DNA of 35,557 nt from positions 1 to 35,557 of the forward strand of contig JAGAKX010000057.1 in assembly GCA_017625435.1 (NCBI GenBank). Direction: 5' to 3'. Below, piece after piece: positions 24,156 through 33,314 of this stretch. A program made the translations under genes and the position numbers. The notes beneath the pieces are model-generated. The model was given only the letters and a program-made list of their open reading frames with translations. It did no database searches and was not told where the DNA came from. The stretch comes from Clostridia bacterium. Its GTDB lineage: Bacteria; Bacillota; Clostridia; Oscillospirales; Acutalibacteraceae. Each line of letters opens with the position of its first letter. Within the stretch, counting starts at the first letter, position 1.

Positions 24156-25411
24156 TATGCTTTTATCATATCTCTGAGTCTTAATAGAGTAAGGCGTTTT
24201 CTCATATAGGGAGAATATTTAACACAAAGGTCAAAATAATCCTGAGACTTTTCGATATCAGATACGGTAATTTTACATCCTGCTTTTATCATAGCGTCTC
24301 TGACTGCATCATAAGACGGAACAGAATGAATTATATCTCTGATTTCCTGCCATCCGGCGGTAATATCATCGGGATTTACGCTGTCAACGATATTCTCGGG
24401 GAAATTAAGCTTCTTTACATCCTCCGCCATATTGCCGTAAACAGCAAATATTTTGTCCCAATCGGGGCTTTCCGTAACTCCCTTTACGGATTCAAACGCT
24501 GCGAGAGAATTATAGAATTTCAGCATTTCGAGAGTACATACTCCTACATCCTCACCGTGGTAATTGGGAATAATACCCTCGGGAAGCTGCAGACATTCTA
24601 TAAGATGAGCGATAATATGCTCACTTCCGCTGGCAGGGCGGGAATTTTTGGTAAAACTCATAGCAATGCCCGTCATAAGAAGGCTTTCAAAAATCTGTCC
24701 TGCAGTTTCTTCATCATCGGCTGTTACTCTGCAAGCCATAGAAAGAAGTGTATCAACAGCATTTCTTGTGAGCCCGGCTACCCTTTCACAATAATATTCA
24801 CCGGTCAGAAGTGAGGACACTTTCCAGTCAACAAGCCCTACATACTTTGCCATCATATCCCCGAAGCCTGCCGATTTCAGATAAGAGGGAGATGAAGCGA
24901 GAGTTTTTGTATCCCCTATTATAACCTCGGGGCTTTTTGCCTGATATGAGGATTTAAATCCTTCTTTTACAATAGGAGAAGTATCGGATGCAAAGCCATC
25001 CATAGAGGGGGCCGTTGCAAAAATGCAGAGCTTTTTGTTTTCGAGAGCACACGCCAGTCTGCAGGGATCATTTACAGAACCTGTTCCGACTGATATTACG
25101 GAAATATCACGGTTTTTTATAAGCTCCCGTAATTCATCAACGTGCTTCATATCGGCAACACGGATGTTATCATAAATGTGAAAGCTTACATTAAAGCCGT
25201 CAAGAGCTTCAATTATTCCGTCAGCGGCTTTTAAGGTATTCTTATCTGCAACAAGAAGTAAATCCGAGGAAAAATTGTTTTCTTTCAGAATTCTTCCCGT
25301 ATCTTTTATAATTCCCGAGCCGATATGCACATCCTTGACGGCAGTTTCATGTACTCTGCCGCAGGGACACGGCTTCTTAAATTCTTCAATTATATCCATT
25401 ATACGTGACAT
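24155..25411 (-). CDS. araM: sn-glycerol-1-phosphate dehydrogenase (AraM/EgsA)
   Basis: Reduces dihydroxyacetone phosphate to sn-glycerol-1-phosphate with NAD(P)H. In Bacillus this is AraM, encoded in the arabinose operon. The 418 aa are slightly longer than the family norm. Motifs are SVGTGSVNDPCRL, FATAPSMDGFASDTSPIV, SAGFGDMMAKYVGLVDWK (metal Asp) and the two metal His regions, SEHIIAHLIE and NYHGEDVGV. The start is ATG 25411, eight bases after GAGGTG; a longer frame to 25459 overlaps the upstream gene. It follows the fliB-like gene by 13 bases. The araBAD genes are further upstream on the same strand, which recalls the Bacillus ara layout. Confidence 0.9.
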   Translation of the reverse strand: MSRIMDIIEEFKKPCPCGRVHETAVKDVHIGSGIIKDTGRILKENNFSSDLLLVADKNTLKAADGIIEALDGFNVSFHIYDNIRVADMKHVDELRELIKNRDISVISVGTGSVNDPCRLACALENKKLCIFATAPSMDGFASDTSPIVKEGFKSSYQAKSPEVIIGDTKTLASSPSYLKSAGFGDMMAKYVGLVDWKVSSLLTGEYYCERVAGLTRNAVDTLLSMACRVTADDEETAGQIFESLLMTGIAMSFTKNSRPASGSEHIIAHLIECLQLPEGIIPNYHGEDVGVCTLEMLKFYNSLAAFESVKGVTESPDWDKIFAVYGNMAEDVKKLNFPENIVDSVNPDDITAGWQEIRDIIHSVPSYDAVRDAMIKAGCKITVSDIEKSQDYFDLCVKYSPYMRKRLTLLRLRDMIKA

Positions 25412-25424
25412 ACTGTTCACCTCG

Positions 25425-26372
25425 TTAAAATTCACTGAAAAAGCCGAGAAGCAAATCAAGATTGAATAAATTATGCTCGGTTTCTTTTGAAAAAAGCCTT
25501 GCTGCTTCCCATAATGTTACATTGCAGCTACAGGCAATAAAAGCCGGAAAAAGACAAGAGGAAGCAATAAAAAGTGCCCTCGAATATATATCAAGGTCAT
25601 TGACTGCCTTAAGATAATATCTGTATATAAAATATCTGCAGATTTTAACTAGTGCTTCATCATTACTTTTACAGTAAGCTTCAAATTCTTCATCTGAAAT
25701 ACCGACACCTTCGGCATTTTCAAGGTAAGCTTTCCATTCATTTGTCAGAATCTCACTTTTTCTGAGAAGAAATGAAGCCAGGTTTTTAAGAAAAGCGACA
25801 TTAATATCGGGATGATTTTCTATGTATACAAGGTCAATATCAAGGCTGTCATCTGCCGCAGCATCAAGAAGCAGCTTTATAAGTGAAGAAAAACCAAGAT
25901 CGGAAGACAAAAGCTTTTCTCTTGACGATATAAGAAGCTCCAGAACCTCATCGTCCCCTTTATATAGCGGTGTCGGATATACAGACTTTTCAGAAGACAT
26001 AATAATTCGGTTTGCCTCGGGACAGGAAAGAGATAGAGAGATTTCAGTAAATCCGTCGTATTCTTCAATAAATCTCGGATGATTTCTGCAAATTTCACTT
26101 GTAAAATCTTCACCGAGCTTTATATGTATGTCGCAAAGATTATGGGAATTCAGAAAAGGACATCTGCCGTTATTAAGTAAAAAACAGCAGTCCCCTTCCT
26201 CGTCCTTTATAATTTGTGACAGTACTTCATTTCCGAAATCCGTGCTGAGCGCATTATATTTATTGAGAGTACATTCATCTATGACTATTTCCCACTTTGT
26301 GCAGCAGGAATCGGGGCACTCCCCTGCAAGACAGGAAAATTCATTATAATATGAAGGATAATATTTTTCCAT
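25425..26372 (-). CDS. Flagellin lysine-N-methylase-like protein (FliB family)
   Basis: A 315-aa cysteine-rich protein of the FliB family. The N-terminus has FSCLAGECPDSCCTKWEIVID (Cys14, 19, 23, 24), then a Cys-rich GDCCFLLNNGRCPF and LCDIHIKLG, then EICRNHPR and SLSCPEANRII. These are probably metal-cluster ligands. FliB methylates lysines of flagellin in enterobacteria; homologues are widespread in Clostridia, also without flagella, so the target is unknown here. No flagellar gene is in the window. The start is set at 26372 (MEKYYPSYYNEF) because the longer frame begins inside the pfkA terminator; no clear ribosome site is seen. Confidence 0.78.
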   Translation of the reverse strand: MEKYYPSYYNEFSCLAGECPDSCCTKWEIVIDECTLNKYNALSTDFGNEVLSQIIKDEEGDCCFLLNNGRCPFLNSHNLCDIHIKLGEDFTSEICRNHPRFIEEYDGFTEISLSLSCPEANRIIMSSEKSVYPTPLYKGDDEVLELLISSREKLLSSDLGFSSLIKLLLDAAADDSLDIDLVYIENHPDINVAFLKNLASFLLRKSEILTNEWKAYLENAEGVGISDEEFEAYCKSNDEALVKICRYFIYRYYLKAVNDLDIYSRALFIASSCLFPAFIACSCNVTLWEAARLFSKETEHNLFNLDLLLGFFSEF

Positions 26373-26378
26373 AGTATT

Positions 26379-26406
26379 CAAAAAAGCGCCGCGGAGTACA
26401 CGGCGC
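26379..26406 (-). terminator. Terminator of pfkA
   Basis: On the minus strand, GCGCCG (26406-26401) pairs with CGGCGC (26391-26386) around nine bases, followed by a run of six T. It lies in the gap between pfkA and the fliB-like gene, only seven bases before the latter's start codon. Confidence 0.75.
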
Positions 26407-26416
26407 ATAAATTAAA

Positions 26417-27406
26417 TCAGATACCGATTTCCATTGCTGTGTCATAAAGACCGAGGTCAATGGATTTTTTCATATTGAGTGCTTCAACTATATCAAGGTC
26501 AAGAACCTCTTCCTTCTGCATAGCAACAACACGGTTGCTGATACCGTCAAGGAGAAGATGTGCTGCATAGTTTCCCATCTTACTGCCTGCAACTCTGTCC
26601 TTGACTGAGGGTGAGCCGCCTCTCTGAACATGACCGAGAACGGTAGCACGTGCTTCAACACCGAGATTATGTTCGATGTACTTAGCGAGGGCTGAAACAC
26701 CGTTGATACCCTGAGCTTCAAGCTTTTCATTTACGCCTTCAGCAACAACTATAATGAAGTGGCGCTTGCCGGTCTTCTGTGTTCTTCTCATTCTTTCAAT
26801 GATATCTCTTTCAATGTCAAATTCCATTTCGGGAATGAGAATAGCAGTAGCACCGACAGCAATACCGGCATTAAGTGCAAGGAAGCCTGCTCTTCTGCCC
26901 ATAACCTCAACTACTGTGCAGCGGTCGTGGGATTCACTTGTATCTCTGATTCTGTCAACCATATCCATAATGGTGTTAAGGCAGGTGTCATAACCGATTG
27001 TATAGTCACAGCAAGCAATATCATTATCGATTGTACCGGGAACGCCGACACAGTTAATGCCTCTGACACTTAAATCTCTTGCACCCCTGAAGGAGCCGTC
27101 ACCGCCGATTACAACAATACCTTCAATGCCGTTTTCCTTACAGATGTTAATAGCCTTCTGCATACCTTCTTCTGTGCAGAATTCCTTGCTTCTTGCTGAA
27201 TGAAGCATTGTGCCGCCTCTGTGAATGATATCGGAAACGCTTCTTAAATTCATTTCGTACATATCGCCTTCCATAAGGCCTGCATAACCGCGTCTGATAC
27301 CGAGAACTCTTGCTCCGTTTTCACAGCCTGTTCTTACAACTGCACGGATGGCAGCGTTCATGCCGGGTGCGTCACCGCCGCTGGTTAATACTGCAATAGT
27401 TTTCAT
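26417..27406 (-). CDS. pfkA: ATP-dependent 6-phosphofructokinase (PfkA)
   Basis: Phosphorylates fructose-6-phosphate, the committed step of glycolysis. It is 329 aa. Motifs are SGGDAPGMNA (9-18), IGGDGSFRGA (100-109), VPGTIDNDI (122-130, catalytic Asp127), VEVMGRRAGFLA and LGHVQRGGSPS. Glycine at the GGDGS and PGTIDND positions indicates the ATP-dependent class rather than the pyrophosphate-dependent class, which has Asp and Lys there. The start is ATG 27406, with AGGAGG before it; a longer frame to 27454 runs into the promoter. It has its own promoter (27457-27485) and terminator. Confidence 0.96.
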   Translation of the reverse strand: MKTIAVLTSGGDAPGMNAAIRAVVRTGCENGARVLGIRRGYAGLMEGDMYEMNLRSVSDIIHRGGTMLHSARSKEFCTEEGMQKAINICKENGIEGIVVIGGDGSFRGARDLSVRGINCVGVPGTIDNDIACCDYTIGYDTCLNTIMDMVDRIRDTSESHDRCTVVEVMGRRAGFLALNAGIAVGATAILIPEMEFDIERDIIERMRRTQKTGKRHFIIVVAEGVNEKLEAQGINGVSALAKYIEHNLGVEARATVLGHVQRGGSPSVKDRVAGSKMGNYAAHLLLDGISNRVVAMQKEEVLDLDIVEALNMKKSIDLGLYDTAMEIGI

Positions 27407-27456
27407 TTTATTTTCCTCCTGAGAGATAATCTGTAAATTTGCTACATCAAACATAT

Positions 27457-27485
27457 ATAATATATGCTTAAAAGTGTAAAGTCAA
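27457..27485 (-). promoter_or_regulatory. Promoter of pfkA
   Basis: On the minus strand, TTGACT (27480-27485) and TATTAT (27457-27462) are separated by 17 bases, 51 bases before the pfkA start. No terminator is seen between it and the dnaE stop, so read-through from dnaE is also possible. Confidence 0.7.
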
Positions 27486-27509
27486 CCTTAATTTGTCATT
27501 AATTACATT

Positions 27510-30500
27510 TTATACTTTAAGTACGACATTTTTTTCACCGAGAAGACGTCTGAGTCCCGTCAGAAGGTCATTATTAGGCTCAACGGTAATTCCCGTAGAG
27601 AAATTATAGCTTTTGCTGTCCTCATAATACAGAATAAGCGGAATGCTTCCTTCAAATATGGAGCACATTTTTTCCGCTCTCTGACAGTCAAGACCGTCCT
27701 TGCCGGAAACCTTAAGGAAAAGCCCCTTTCTTGAATCCTTTTTAGGCTGAGATGCAGGAGTATTCAAAGGAGTACTGACAGCAGGCTTTTGCTCAAGCTT
27801 CGGATTACTCTTTTCATAAGCCGTGTATGCACTCTGTCTTAATTTATATTCCGCATCGGGAAGCTTATAATTGTCAAGATATGCATCATCGTCGGGAATT
27901 TCTCTTAAAGGAACAACCTCTTCACACAGAAGCTTCGGGATTTCATCGTCACGAAGGGATACCTTACCCGTAAGAAGAACGATTTCATCCTCTATAAAGA
28001 ACTGACCGTACTGGTCGAATTTTTTGGGAAAAACAAGCACCTCAATACTGCCGTAAACGTCCTCCATCTGCAGGAAAGCCATTGTTGTGTCATTCTTTGT
28101 AATCTTCTTTCTGACAGATGCGAGAATACCCAAAAGTCTTACTCTGTCGCCGTCCTTATAAGGAGAATCCGGCTCTGTAGGCGAAGATTCAACAATATCG
28201 GAGGTTTTTGCGCTGCCGAGTCTTCCTGCAAGGCGGACATGCTCCGTCATAGGATGGCCCGACATATAAAGACCCGTGGTTTCCTTTTCCATCTGAAGTC
28301 TCTGCTTTTCGGGGAACTCCTTAACATCGGGAGGAACGGGCTCAACAGCCTTTGCAAGCTTGCTTCCTAAGTCAAAAAGACCTATCTGTCCTTCAATTTT
28401 TCCCTTTTTATCGCTGTCAAGAGCTGTAAGGATATCGTCAATCATAAGGAACATCTGATTACGGTTAAGTCCGAAGCAGTCTACAGCACCGCTTTTTATA
28501 AGGTTTTCAAGTGCACGTCGGTTAAGCTCCTTACCGTAACAGCGCTTACAGAATGAATAATAGGTTTCAAAGGGTCCGTTTTCCTCACGCTCGGCAATAA
28601 TCTGCTTGATAACACCGCTTCCGAGATTCTTAATGGCAAGAAGACCGAAGCGTACATTATCACCGACAACGGTGAACTTCTCTTCAGATTCATTAACGCT
28701 GGGAGGCAGAACCTTGAAGCCGAGATTTGTCTGACATTCAGTAATATAGCCGACAACCTTATCCGTATTATCAAGAACAGAGGTTAACATAGCAGCCATA
28801 AATTCCTGGGGATAATAACAGCGAAGCCAGGCTGTCTGATAGGTAACATAAGCGTAAGCGGCTGAATGGGATTTATTGAATGCGTAGGAAGCAAAGGATG
28901 CCATATCGTCAAATATCGCATTTGCGGCTTCTGCGCTTATTCCTCGCTTGATACAGCCGTCACACTTTGAACCCCCGTCCGTTCCGTCTGAGCCGTAAAG
29001 GAAGAATTTTCTCTGCTGCTCGAGAACATCAGCCTGCTTTTTTGCAACTGCACGGCGCACCATATCGGCAGCACCCAGAGAGTAGCCTGCAAGCTCACGG
29101 AAAATCTGCATAACCTGCTCCTGATAAACGATTGTACCGTATGTAACGTCAAGAATAGGCTTTAATTCGGGAGTATGGTATTTGATGTTTTCGGGGTCCT
29201 GACGGTTGGCAAGATAAGCAGGAATAAAGTCCATAGGACCCGGCCGGTAAAGAGCAATAACGGCAATAATATCTTCAAGGTTGTGAGGCTGCATATTGAT
29301 CATCAGAGATCTGATACCGCCAGATTCACACTGGAACACGCCGAAGGTACCGCCTTCGCCGAGCATTTTATAAACACCCTGATCGTCTACATCAATTTTC
29401 ATAATGTCGAGATTCGGATCTTTTTTATGTATCATTTTAACGGCATCGTCAATAACCGTAAGGGTACGAAGACCGAGGAAGTCCATCTTAAGGAGCCCCA
29501 GGGATTCAACCCATCCCTTATAGTACTGCGTAACAACCGAATCACCGCTCTTGAAAAGAGGTACATATTCGTCAACGGGCTTATCGCAGATAACGACACC
29601 TGCGGCGTGCATACCCGTATTTCTCGGCATACCTTCAATTTTAATGGAGGTATCAAGAACCTTTTTTACAAGCGGATTTGCATCATAAATCTTTTTGAGC
29701 TCCTGATTTGACTGAAGAGCCTTTTCGATTGTCATTCCGAGCTCCTGAGGAATCTCCTTTTGTATAGCGGAGCATTCGGCGACGCTCATACCGAGCACCT
29801 TGCCTACGTCACGGACACATCCTCTGGCTGCAAGCGTTCCGAAGGTCGCAATCTGTGAAACGTGGTCGGCACCGTATCGGCGGACAACGTAGTCGATAAC
29901 CTCCTGTCTTCTTTCATAGCAGAAGTCAATATCGAAGTCGGGCATACTTACTCGCTCGGGATTCAGGAATCTTTCAAAAAGGAGTGAGTAGCGCATGGGG
30001 TCAATATCCGTGATTCCGCAGGTATAAGCTGCAATACTTCCGGCACCGGAGCCTCGTCCGGGGCCTACAGGAATACCGACACTTTTAGCATAGTTGATAT
30101 AGTCCCAGACTATCAGGAAATAGTCAATAAATCCCATCTGATTTATGATACCCAGCTCATAGTTGAGACGGTCCATATATTCCTGCGGGTAATTTTCACC
30201 GTAGCGGCGAACCATTCCCTTATAGCAAAGGTCAGAGAAATATTCGAAATGGTCGCGGTTGTCGGGTACTTCAAATATGGGGAGCTTTGTGTTACCGAAT
30301 TCGAAACCTACGTGGCATCGCTCGGCAATTTTATTGGTATTGGAAATAGCTTCAGGCACATCGGGGAAAAGTGCCAACATTTCATCGCCTGATTTAACAT
30401 AGAATTCCTCGGTTTCAAAGCCCATACCCGTGTCTTCTTCAATGGTATGCTTTGTTGCGATACAAACGAGAATCTTCTGAATTTCAGCATCCTGCTTTGT

Positions 30501-31130
30501 TATATAATGGGCGTCATTTGTGGCTACAAGAGGGATATGGAGCTCCCGTGCAAGCTGAATGATTTTAGGATTTGACGCCTTCTGATCGGCTATGCCGTGG
30601 TCCTGAATTTCGAGGAAATAATTGTCTTTGCCGAAAACATTCTGATACCACAGAGCTGTTTCCTTTGCCTTTTCATAGTCCCCCTTAAGGATTGCCTGAG
30701 GAATTTCACCGGCAAGACAGGCGGAAAGGCAGATAAGTCCCTCGTGATATTTCTCAAGAAGCTCCTTATCTACACGGGGCTTGGTGTAAAAGCCCTCTGT
30801 CCAGGCGGCGGAAACCATTTTTATAAGATTCTGATATCCTGTCTGATTTTCGGCAAGAAGAACAAGGTGATATCTTTCATTATCAAGACCGTGCACCTTG
30901 TCAAAACGGGTACGCTGTGCAACATAAACCTCACAGCCGATAATACCGTTGATTCCTTCAGCCTTGCAGGCCTTATAAAAATCAACAGCACCGTACATTA
31001 CGCCGTGGTCAGTCATGGCGATACTTGTCATTCCAAGCTCTTTTACACGTTTTATAAGAGGCTTGATACGGCAGGCACCGTCAAGAAGCGAATATTCTGT
31101 GTGTATATGTAAATGGGTAAATTCTGTCAT
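27510..31130 (-). CDS. dnaE: DNA polymerase III alpha subunit (DnaE)
   Basis: A replicative/lesion DNA polymerase of the C family, 1206 aa. The order is: N-terminal PHP domain (HLHIHTEYSLLDGA at 7-19, MTDHGVMYG at 39-47); palm with GPGRGSGAGS (357-365) and catalytic PDFDIDF (397-403, Asp400 and Asp402) and LLKMDFLGL further on; fingers; a helix-hairpin-helix region; and an OB-fold near 990-1080 (DGDRVRLLGILASVRKKITK). The DnaE1-type order, with PHP first and no exonuclease insert, separates it from PolC. A CDGCIKRG segment in the fingers region carries extra cysteines. AAGGA before the ATG lies in the last codons of araD, whose stop is one base upstream. Confidence 0.95.
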   Translation of the reverse strand: MTEFTHLHIHTEYSLLDGACRIKPLIKRVKELGMTSIAMTDHGVMYGAVDFYKACKAEGINGIIGCEVYVAQRTRFDKVHGLDNERYHLVLLAENQTGYQNLIKMVSAAWTEGFYTKPRVDKELLEKYHEGLICLSACLAGEIPQAILKGDYEKAKETALWYQNVFGKDNYFLEIQDHGIADQKASNPKIIQLARELHIPLVATNDAHYITKQDAEIQKILVCIATKHTIEEDTGMGFETEEFYVKSGDEMLALFPDVPEAISNTNKIAERCHVGFEFGNTKLPIFEVPDNRDHFEYFSDLCYKGMVRRYGENYPQEYMDRLNYELGIINQMGFIDYFLIVWDYINYAKSVGIPVGPGRGSGAGSIAAYTCGITDIDPMRYSLLFERFLNPERVSMPDFDIDFCYERRQEVIDYVVRRYGADHVSQIATFGTLAARGCVRDVGKVLGMSVAECSAIQKEIPQELGMTIEKALQSNQELKKIYDANPLVKKVLDTSIKIEGMPRNTGMHAAGVVICDKPVDEYVPLFKSGDSVVTQYYKGWVESLGLLKMDFLGLRTLTVIDDAVKMIHKKDPNLDIMKIDVDDQGVYKMLGEGGTFGVFQCESGGIRSLMINMQPHNLEDIIAVIALYRPGPMDFIPAYLANRQDPENIKYHTPELKPILDVTYGTIVYQEQVMQIFRELAGYSLGAADMVRRAVAKKQADVLEQQRKFFLYGSDGTDGGSKCDGCIKRGISAEAANAIFDDMASFASYAFNKSHSAAYAYVTYQTAWLRCYYPQEFMAAMLTSVLDNTDKVVGYITECQTNLGFKVLPPSVNESEEKFTVVGDNVRFGLLAIKNLGSGVIKQIIAEREENGPFETYYSFCKRCYGKELNRRALENLIKSGAVDCFGLNRNQMFLMIDDILTALDSDKKGKIEGQIGLFDLGSKLAKAVEPVPPDVKEFPEKQRLQMEKETTGLYMSGHPMTEHVRLAGRLGSAKTSDIVESSPTEPDSPYKDGDRVRLLGILASVRKKITKNDTTMAFLQMEDVYGSIEVLVFPKKFDQYGQFFIEDEIVLLTGKVSLRDDEIPKLLCEEVVPLREIPDDDAYLDNYKLPDAEYKLRQSAYTAYEKSNPKLEQKPAVSTPLNTPASQPKKDSRKGLFLKVSGKDGLDCQRAEKMCSIFEGSIPLILYYEDSKSYNFSTGITVEPNNDLLTGLRRLLGEKNVVLKV

Positions 31131-31131
31131 T

Positions 31132-31830
31132 TTATTTTCCTTGTCCGTAGTACGCGTTTTTGCCGTGCTTTCTCATATAATGCTTTTCTAAAAGATATGA
31201 GGGAATAGTTTCAATCTGAGAATTCAGATGAAGTGTTTTAAGTGCCATTTCGCAGACAATTTCAAGTGTACCTGCGTTCTTGGCGGCTTCATAAGCCGAT
31301 TTTCCCCAGGTAAAGGGACCGTGGGAACGCACAAGCACGGCAGGAACGGCATTTTCGTCAATAGAGTTTTCACGAAAATGTGAAACTATTACCTCGCCCG
31401 TGCTCTTTTCATATTCACCGTTTACCTCTTCTTTTGTAAGCTCTCTGGCGCAAGGTACTTCACCGAAGCAGAAATCTGCGTGGGTAGTGCCGAGAGCCGG
31501 AACTGAAAGACCTGCCTGAGCGAAGCTGACGGCATTTATTGAATGAGAATGAACTACACCGCCGATATCGGGGAAATTGCTGTATAAAACAGCATGCGTG
31601 GCGGTATCGGAGGAGGGGTTATACTCCCCTTCTACCTTATTTCCGTCAAAATCGACTATAACCATCATATCGGGTGTTAAAGCTTCATATTCAACACCTG
31701 AGGGCTTAATGGCAAAAACTCTCTTTTCTCTGTCACACTCGGAAGCATTGCCCCATGTAAAGGGGGCAATGCCGAGCTTATATAACATCATATTGGCTTT
31801 ATAAGCCTTTTCTTTTATATCTTTATACAT
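31132..31830 (-). CDS. araD: L-ribulose-5-phosphate 4-epimerase (AraD)
   Basis: Converts L-ribulose-5-phosphate to D-xylulose-5-phosphate, the last step of arabinose breakdown before the pentose phosphate pathway. It is a class II aldolase-fold protein of 232 aa. Family landmarks are FTWGNASE at about 23-30, IKPSGVEYEALTPDMMV, PSSDTATHAVLY, GGVVHSHSINAVSFAQAG (zinc His pair HSHS), GTTHADFCFG and VRSHGPFTWG (third His). It begins one base after the araA stop and ends one base before dnaE, so it is a coupled member of the cluster. L-fuculose-phosphate aldolase is a paralogue; the araB-araA context supports AraD. Confidence 0.94.
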   Translation of the reverse strand: MYKDIKEKAYKANMMLYKLGIAPFTWGNASECDREKRVFAIKPSGVEYEALTPDMMVIVDFDGNKVEGEYNPSSDTATHAVLYSNFPDIGGVVHSHSINAVSFAQAGLSVPALGTTHADFCFGEVPCARELTKEEVNGEYEKSTGEVIVSHFRENSIDENAVPAVLVRSHGPFTWGKSAYEAAKNAGTLEIVCEMALKTLHLNSQIETIPSYLLEKHYMRKHGKNAYYGQGK

Positions 31831-31831
31831 A

Positions 31832-33301
31832 TTATTTCAGCTTTCTCAAAAGGGAGGACAGCTCAAGCTCTTTTACGAAAGAGTTGATTTCCGTATCCTT
31901 ATTAATATAAACAAACTCAATATCAAGAATATTTGCAAAATCTCTCATCATTTCGGCAGTTACATCATAGCTGAGAACGGAATGGTGAGCTGCACCTGCA
32001 TATATCCAGGCTTCCGCGGATGTTTTGAGGTTGGGTGCAGGCTTCCAGAGAACGGCAGAAACGGGAAGATTGGGAGTATCGTTTACCTGCTCAACGCATT
32101 CAACGTCATTTACTATCATACGAAGACCGTCGCCCATATCAACAAGGGAAACAACAATAGCCTTTCCGGGCTTTGACTTAAATACAAGACGGGCAGGGTC
32201 TTCCCTGTCTCCGATGCCGAGGGGAAATACCTTAATTTCGGGCTTGGTCTCGGCAATTGTAGGACAAACCTCAAGCATATGAGCACCCATAATCATTTCG
32301 TTTCCGGGCTCAAAATGATAAGTATAGTCCTCCATAAAGGCCGTACCGCCAGTCATATCGGCAGTCATAGCCTTAAGAATTCTTGTCATAGCGGCAACCT
32401 TCCAGTCGCCCTCTGCACCGAAGCCGTAGCCCTTGCTCATCAGGTTCTGAGAAGCAAGTCCCGGAAGCTGACGAAGTCCCTGAAGGTCCTCAAAGTTTGT
32501 ATGGAAGGCGGTAAAGCCTCTTTCGTCCATAAACTTCTTTATAGCAATTTCTTCTCTTGCCTGATAACGGACAGCATCAATATTATCTGTTGAAAGAGTA
32601 TATTTTTCTTCATACTCCTTCATCTGAGCATCAACTTCGGCTTCTGTCACCTTTTGGAGCTCAGCTATAATATCTCCGACACCGTAGTGTTCAATTTCCC
32701 AGCCGAGCTTCATCTGAGCTTCAACCTTGTCACCGTCTGTAACGGCAACGCTTCTCATATTGTCACTTATTCTGAGAACTCTTGTTCTTCTGCTTTCAAA
32801 AACACCGACAGCTGCACGCATCCAGGATGCAATTTCCTTGCGGAAATCTTCATTTTCCCAATGTCCTGCAATAACCTTACGTTTAGTTCCCATACGGGTA
32901 CCTATATAACCGTGCTCGCGGTCGCCGTGGGCACTCTGATTAAGGTTCATAAAGTCCATATCAATTGTATCCCAGGGAATATCACGGTTGAACTGTGTAT
33001 TAAGGTGAAGGTAGGGCTTCATCATTTTTGAAATGCCCGAAATCCACATCTTTGAGGGTGAGAAGGTGTGCATCCAGGTGATGATACCTGCACACATAGG
33101 GTCATTATTTGCCTCAACTACGGCTTCTTCAATAGCCTTGGAGGTAGTAACGCAGGGAAGAAATTCAACAGTACAGGGAATTACGGGATCGGAATTGAAG
33201 CCGTCTGTCATAATTTTTGCGTGAGCATCTACTTCCTTTAATGTTTCGTCACCGTAAAGATGCTGAGAGCCTACAAGAAAATAAAACTTATATTTTTTCA
33301 T
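31832..33301 (-). CDS. araA: L-arabinose isomerase (AraA)
   Basis: Isomerises L-arabinose to L-ribulose with a Mn2+ ion. The 489 aa match the family. The N-terminus, KYKFYFLVGSQHLYGDETLKEV, is characteristic. ITWMHTFSPSKMWI, HLNTQFNRDIPWD, NQSAHGDREHGYI and MGTKRKVIAGHW follow. The metal-ligand region includes GFGAEGDWKVAAM and FMEDYTYHF (the two catalytic Glu), and later MIMGAHMLEVCPT and AAHHSVLSY. AAGAGG precedes the ATG. It lies 13 bases after araB and one base before araD. Confidence 0.96.
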   Translation of the reverse strand: MKKYKFYFLVGSQHLYGDETLKEVDAHAKIMTDGFNSDPVIPCTVEFLPCVTTSKAIEEAVVEANNDPMCAGIITWMHTFSPSKMWISGISKMMKPYLHLNTQFNRDIPWDTIDMDFMNLNQSAHGDREHGYIGTRMGTKRKVIAGHWENEDFRKEIASWMRAAVGVFESRRTRVLRISDNMRSVAVTDGDKVEAQMKLGWEIEHYGVGDIIAELQKVTEAEVDAQMKEYEEKYTLSTDNIDAVRYQAREEIAIKKFMDERGFTAFHTNFEDLQGLRQLPGLASQNLMSKGYGFGAEGDWKVAAMTRILKAMTADMTGGTAFMEDYTYHFEPGNEMIMGAHMLEVCPTIAETKPEIKVFPLGIGDREDPARLVFKSKPGKAIVVSLVDMGDGLRMIVNDVECVEQVNDTPNLPVSAVLWKPAPNLKTSAEAWIYAGAAHHSVLSYDVTAEMMRDFANILDIEFVYINKDTEINSFVKELELSSLLRKLK

Positions 33302-33314
33302 TATTATTTACCTC

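Noticed and set aside
26373..26408. Upstream ATG for the fliB-like gene
   Set aside because: The extra codons are the pfkA terminator stem and T tract; conserved family sequence begins at 26372.
29175..29711. Open frame of 178 codons opposite dnaE
   Set aside because: It is an antisense shadow of the conserved polymerase palm/fingers region with no independent signals.
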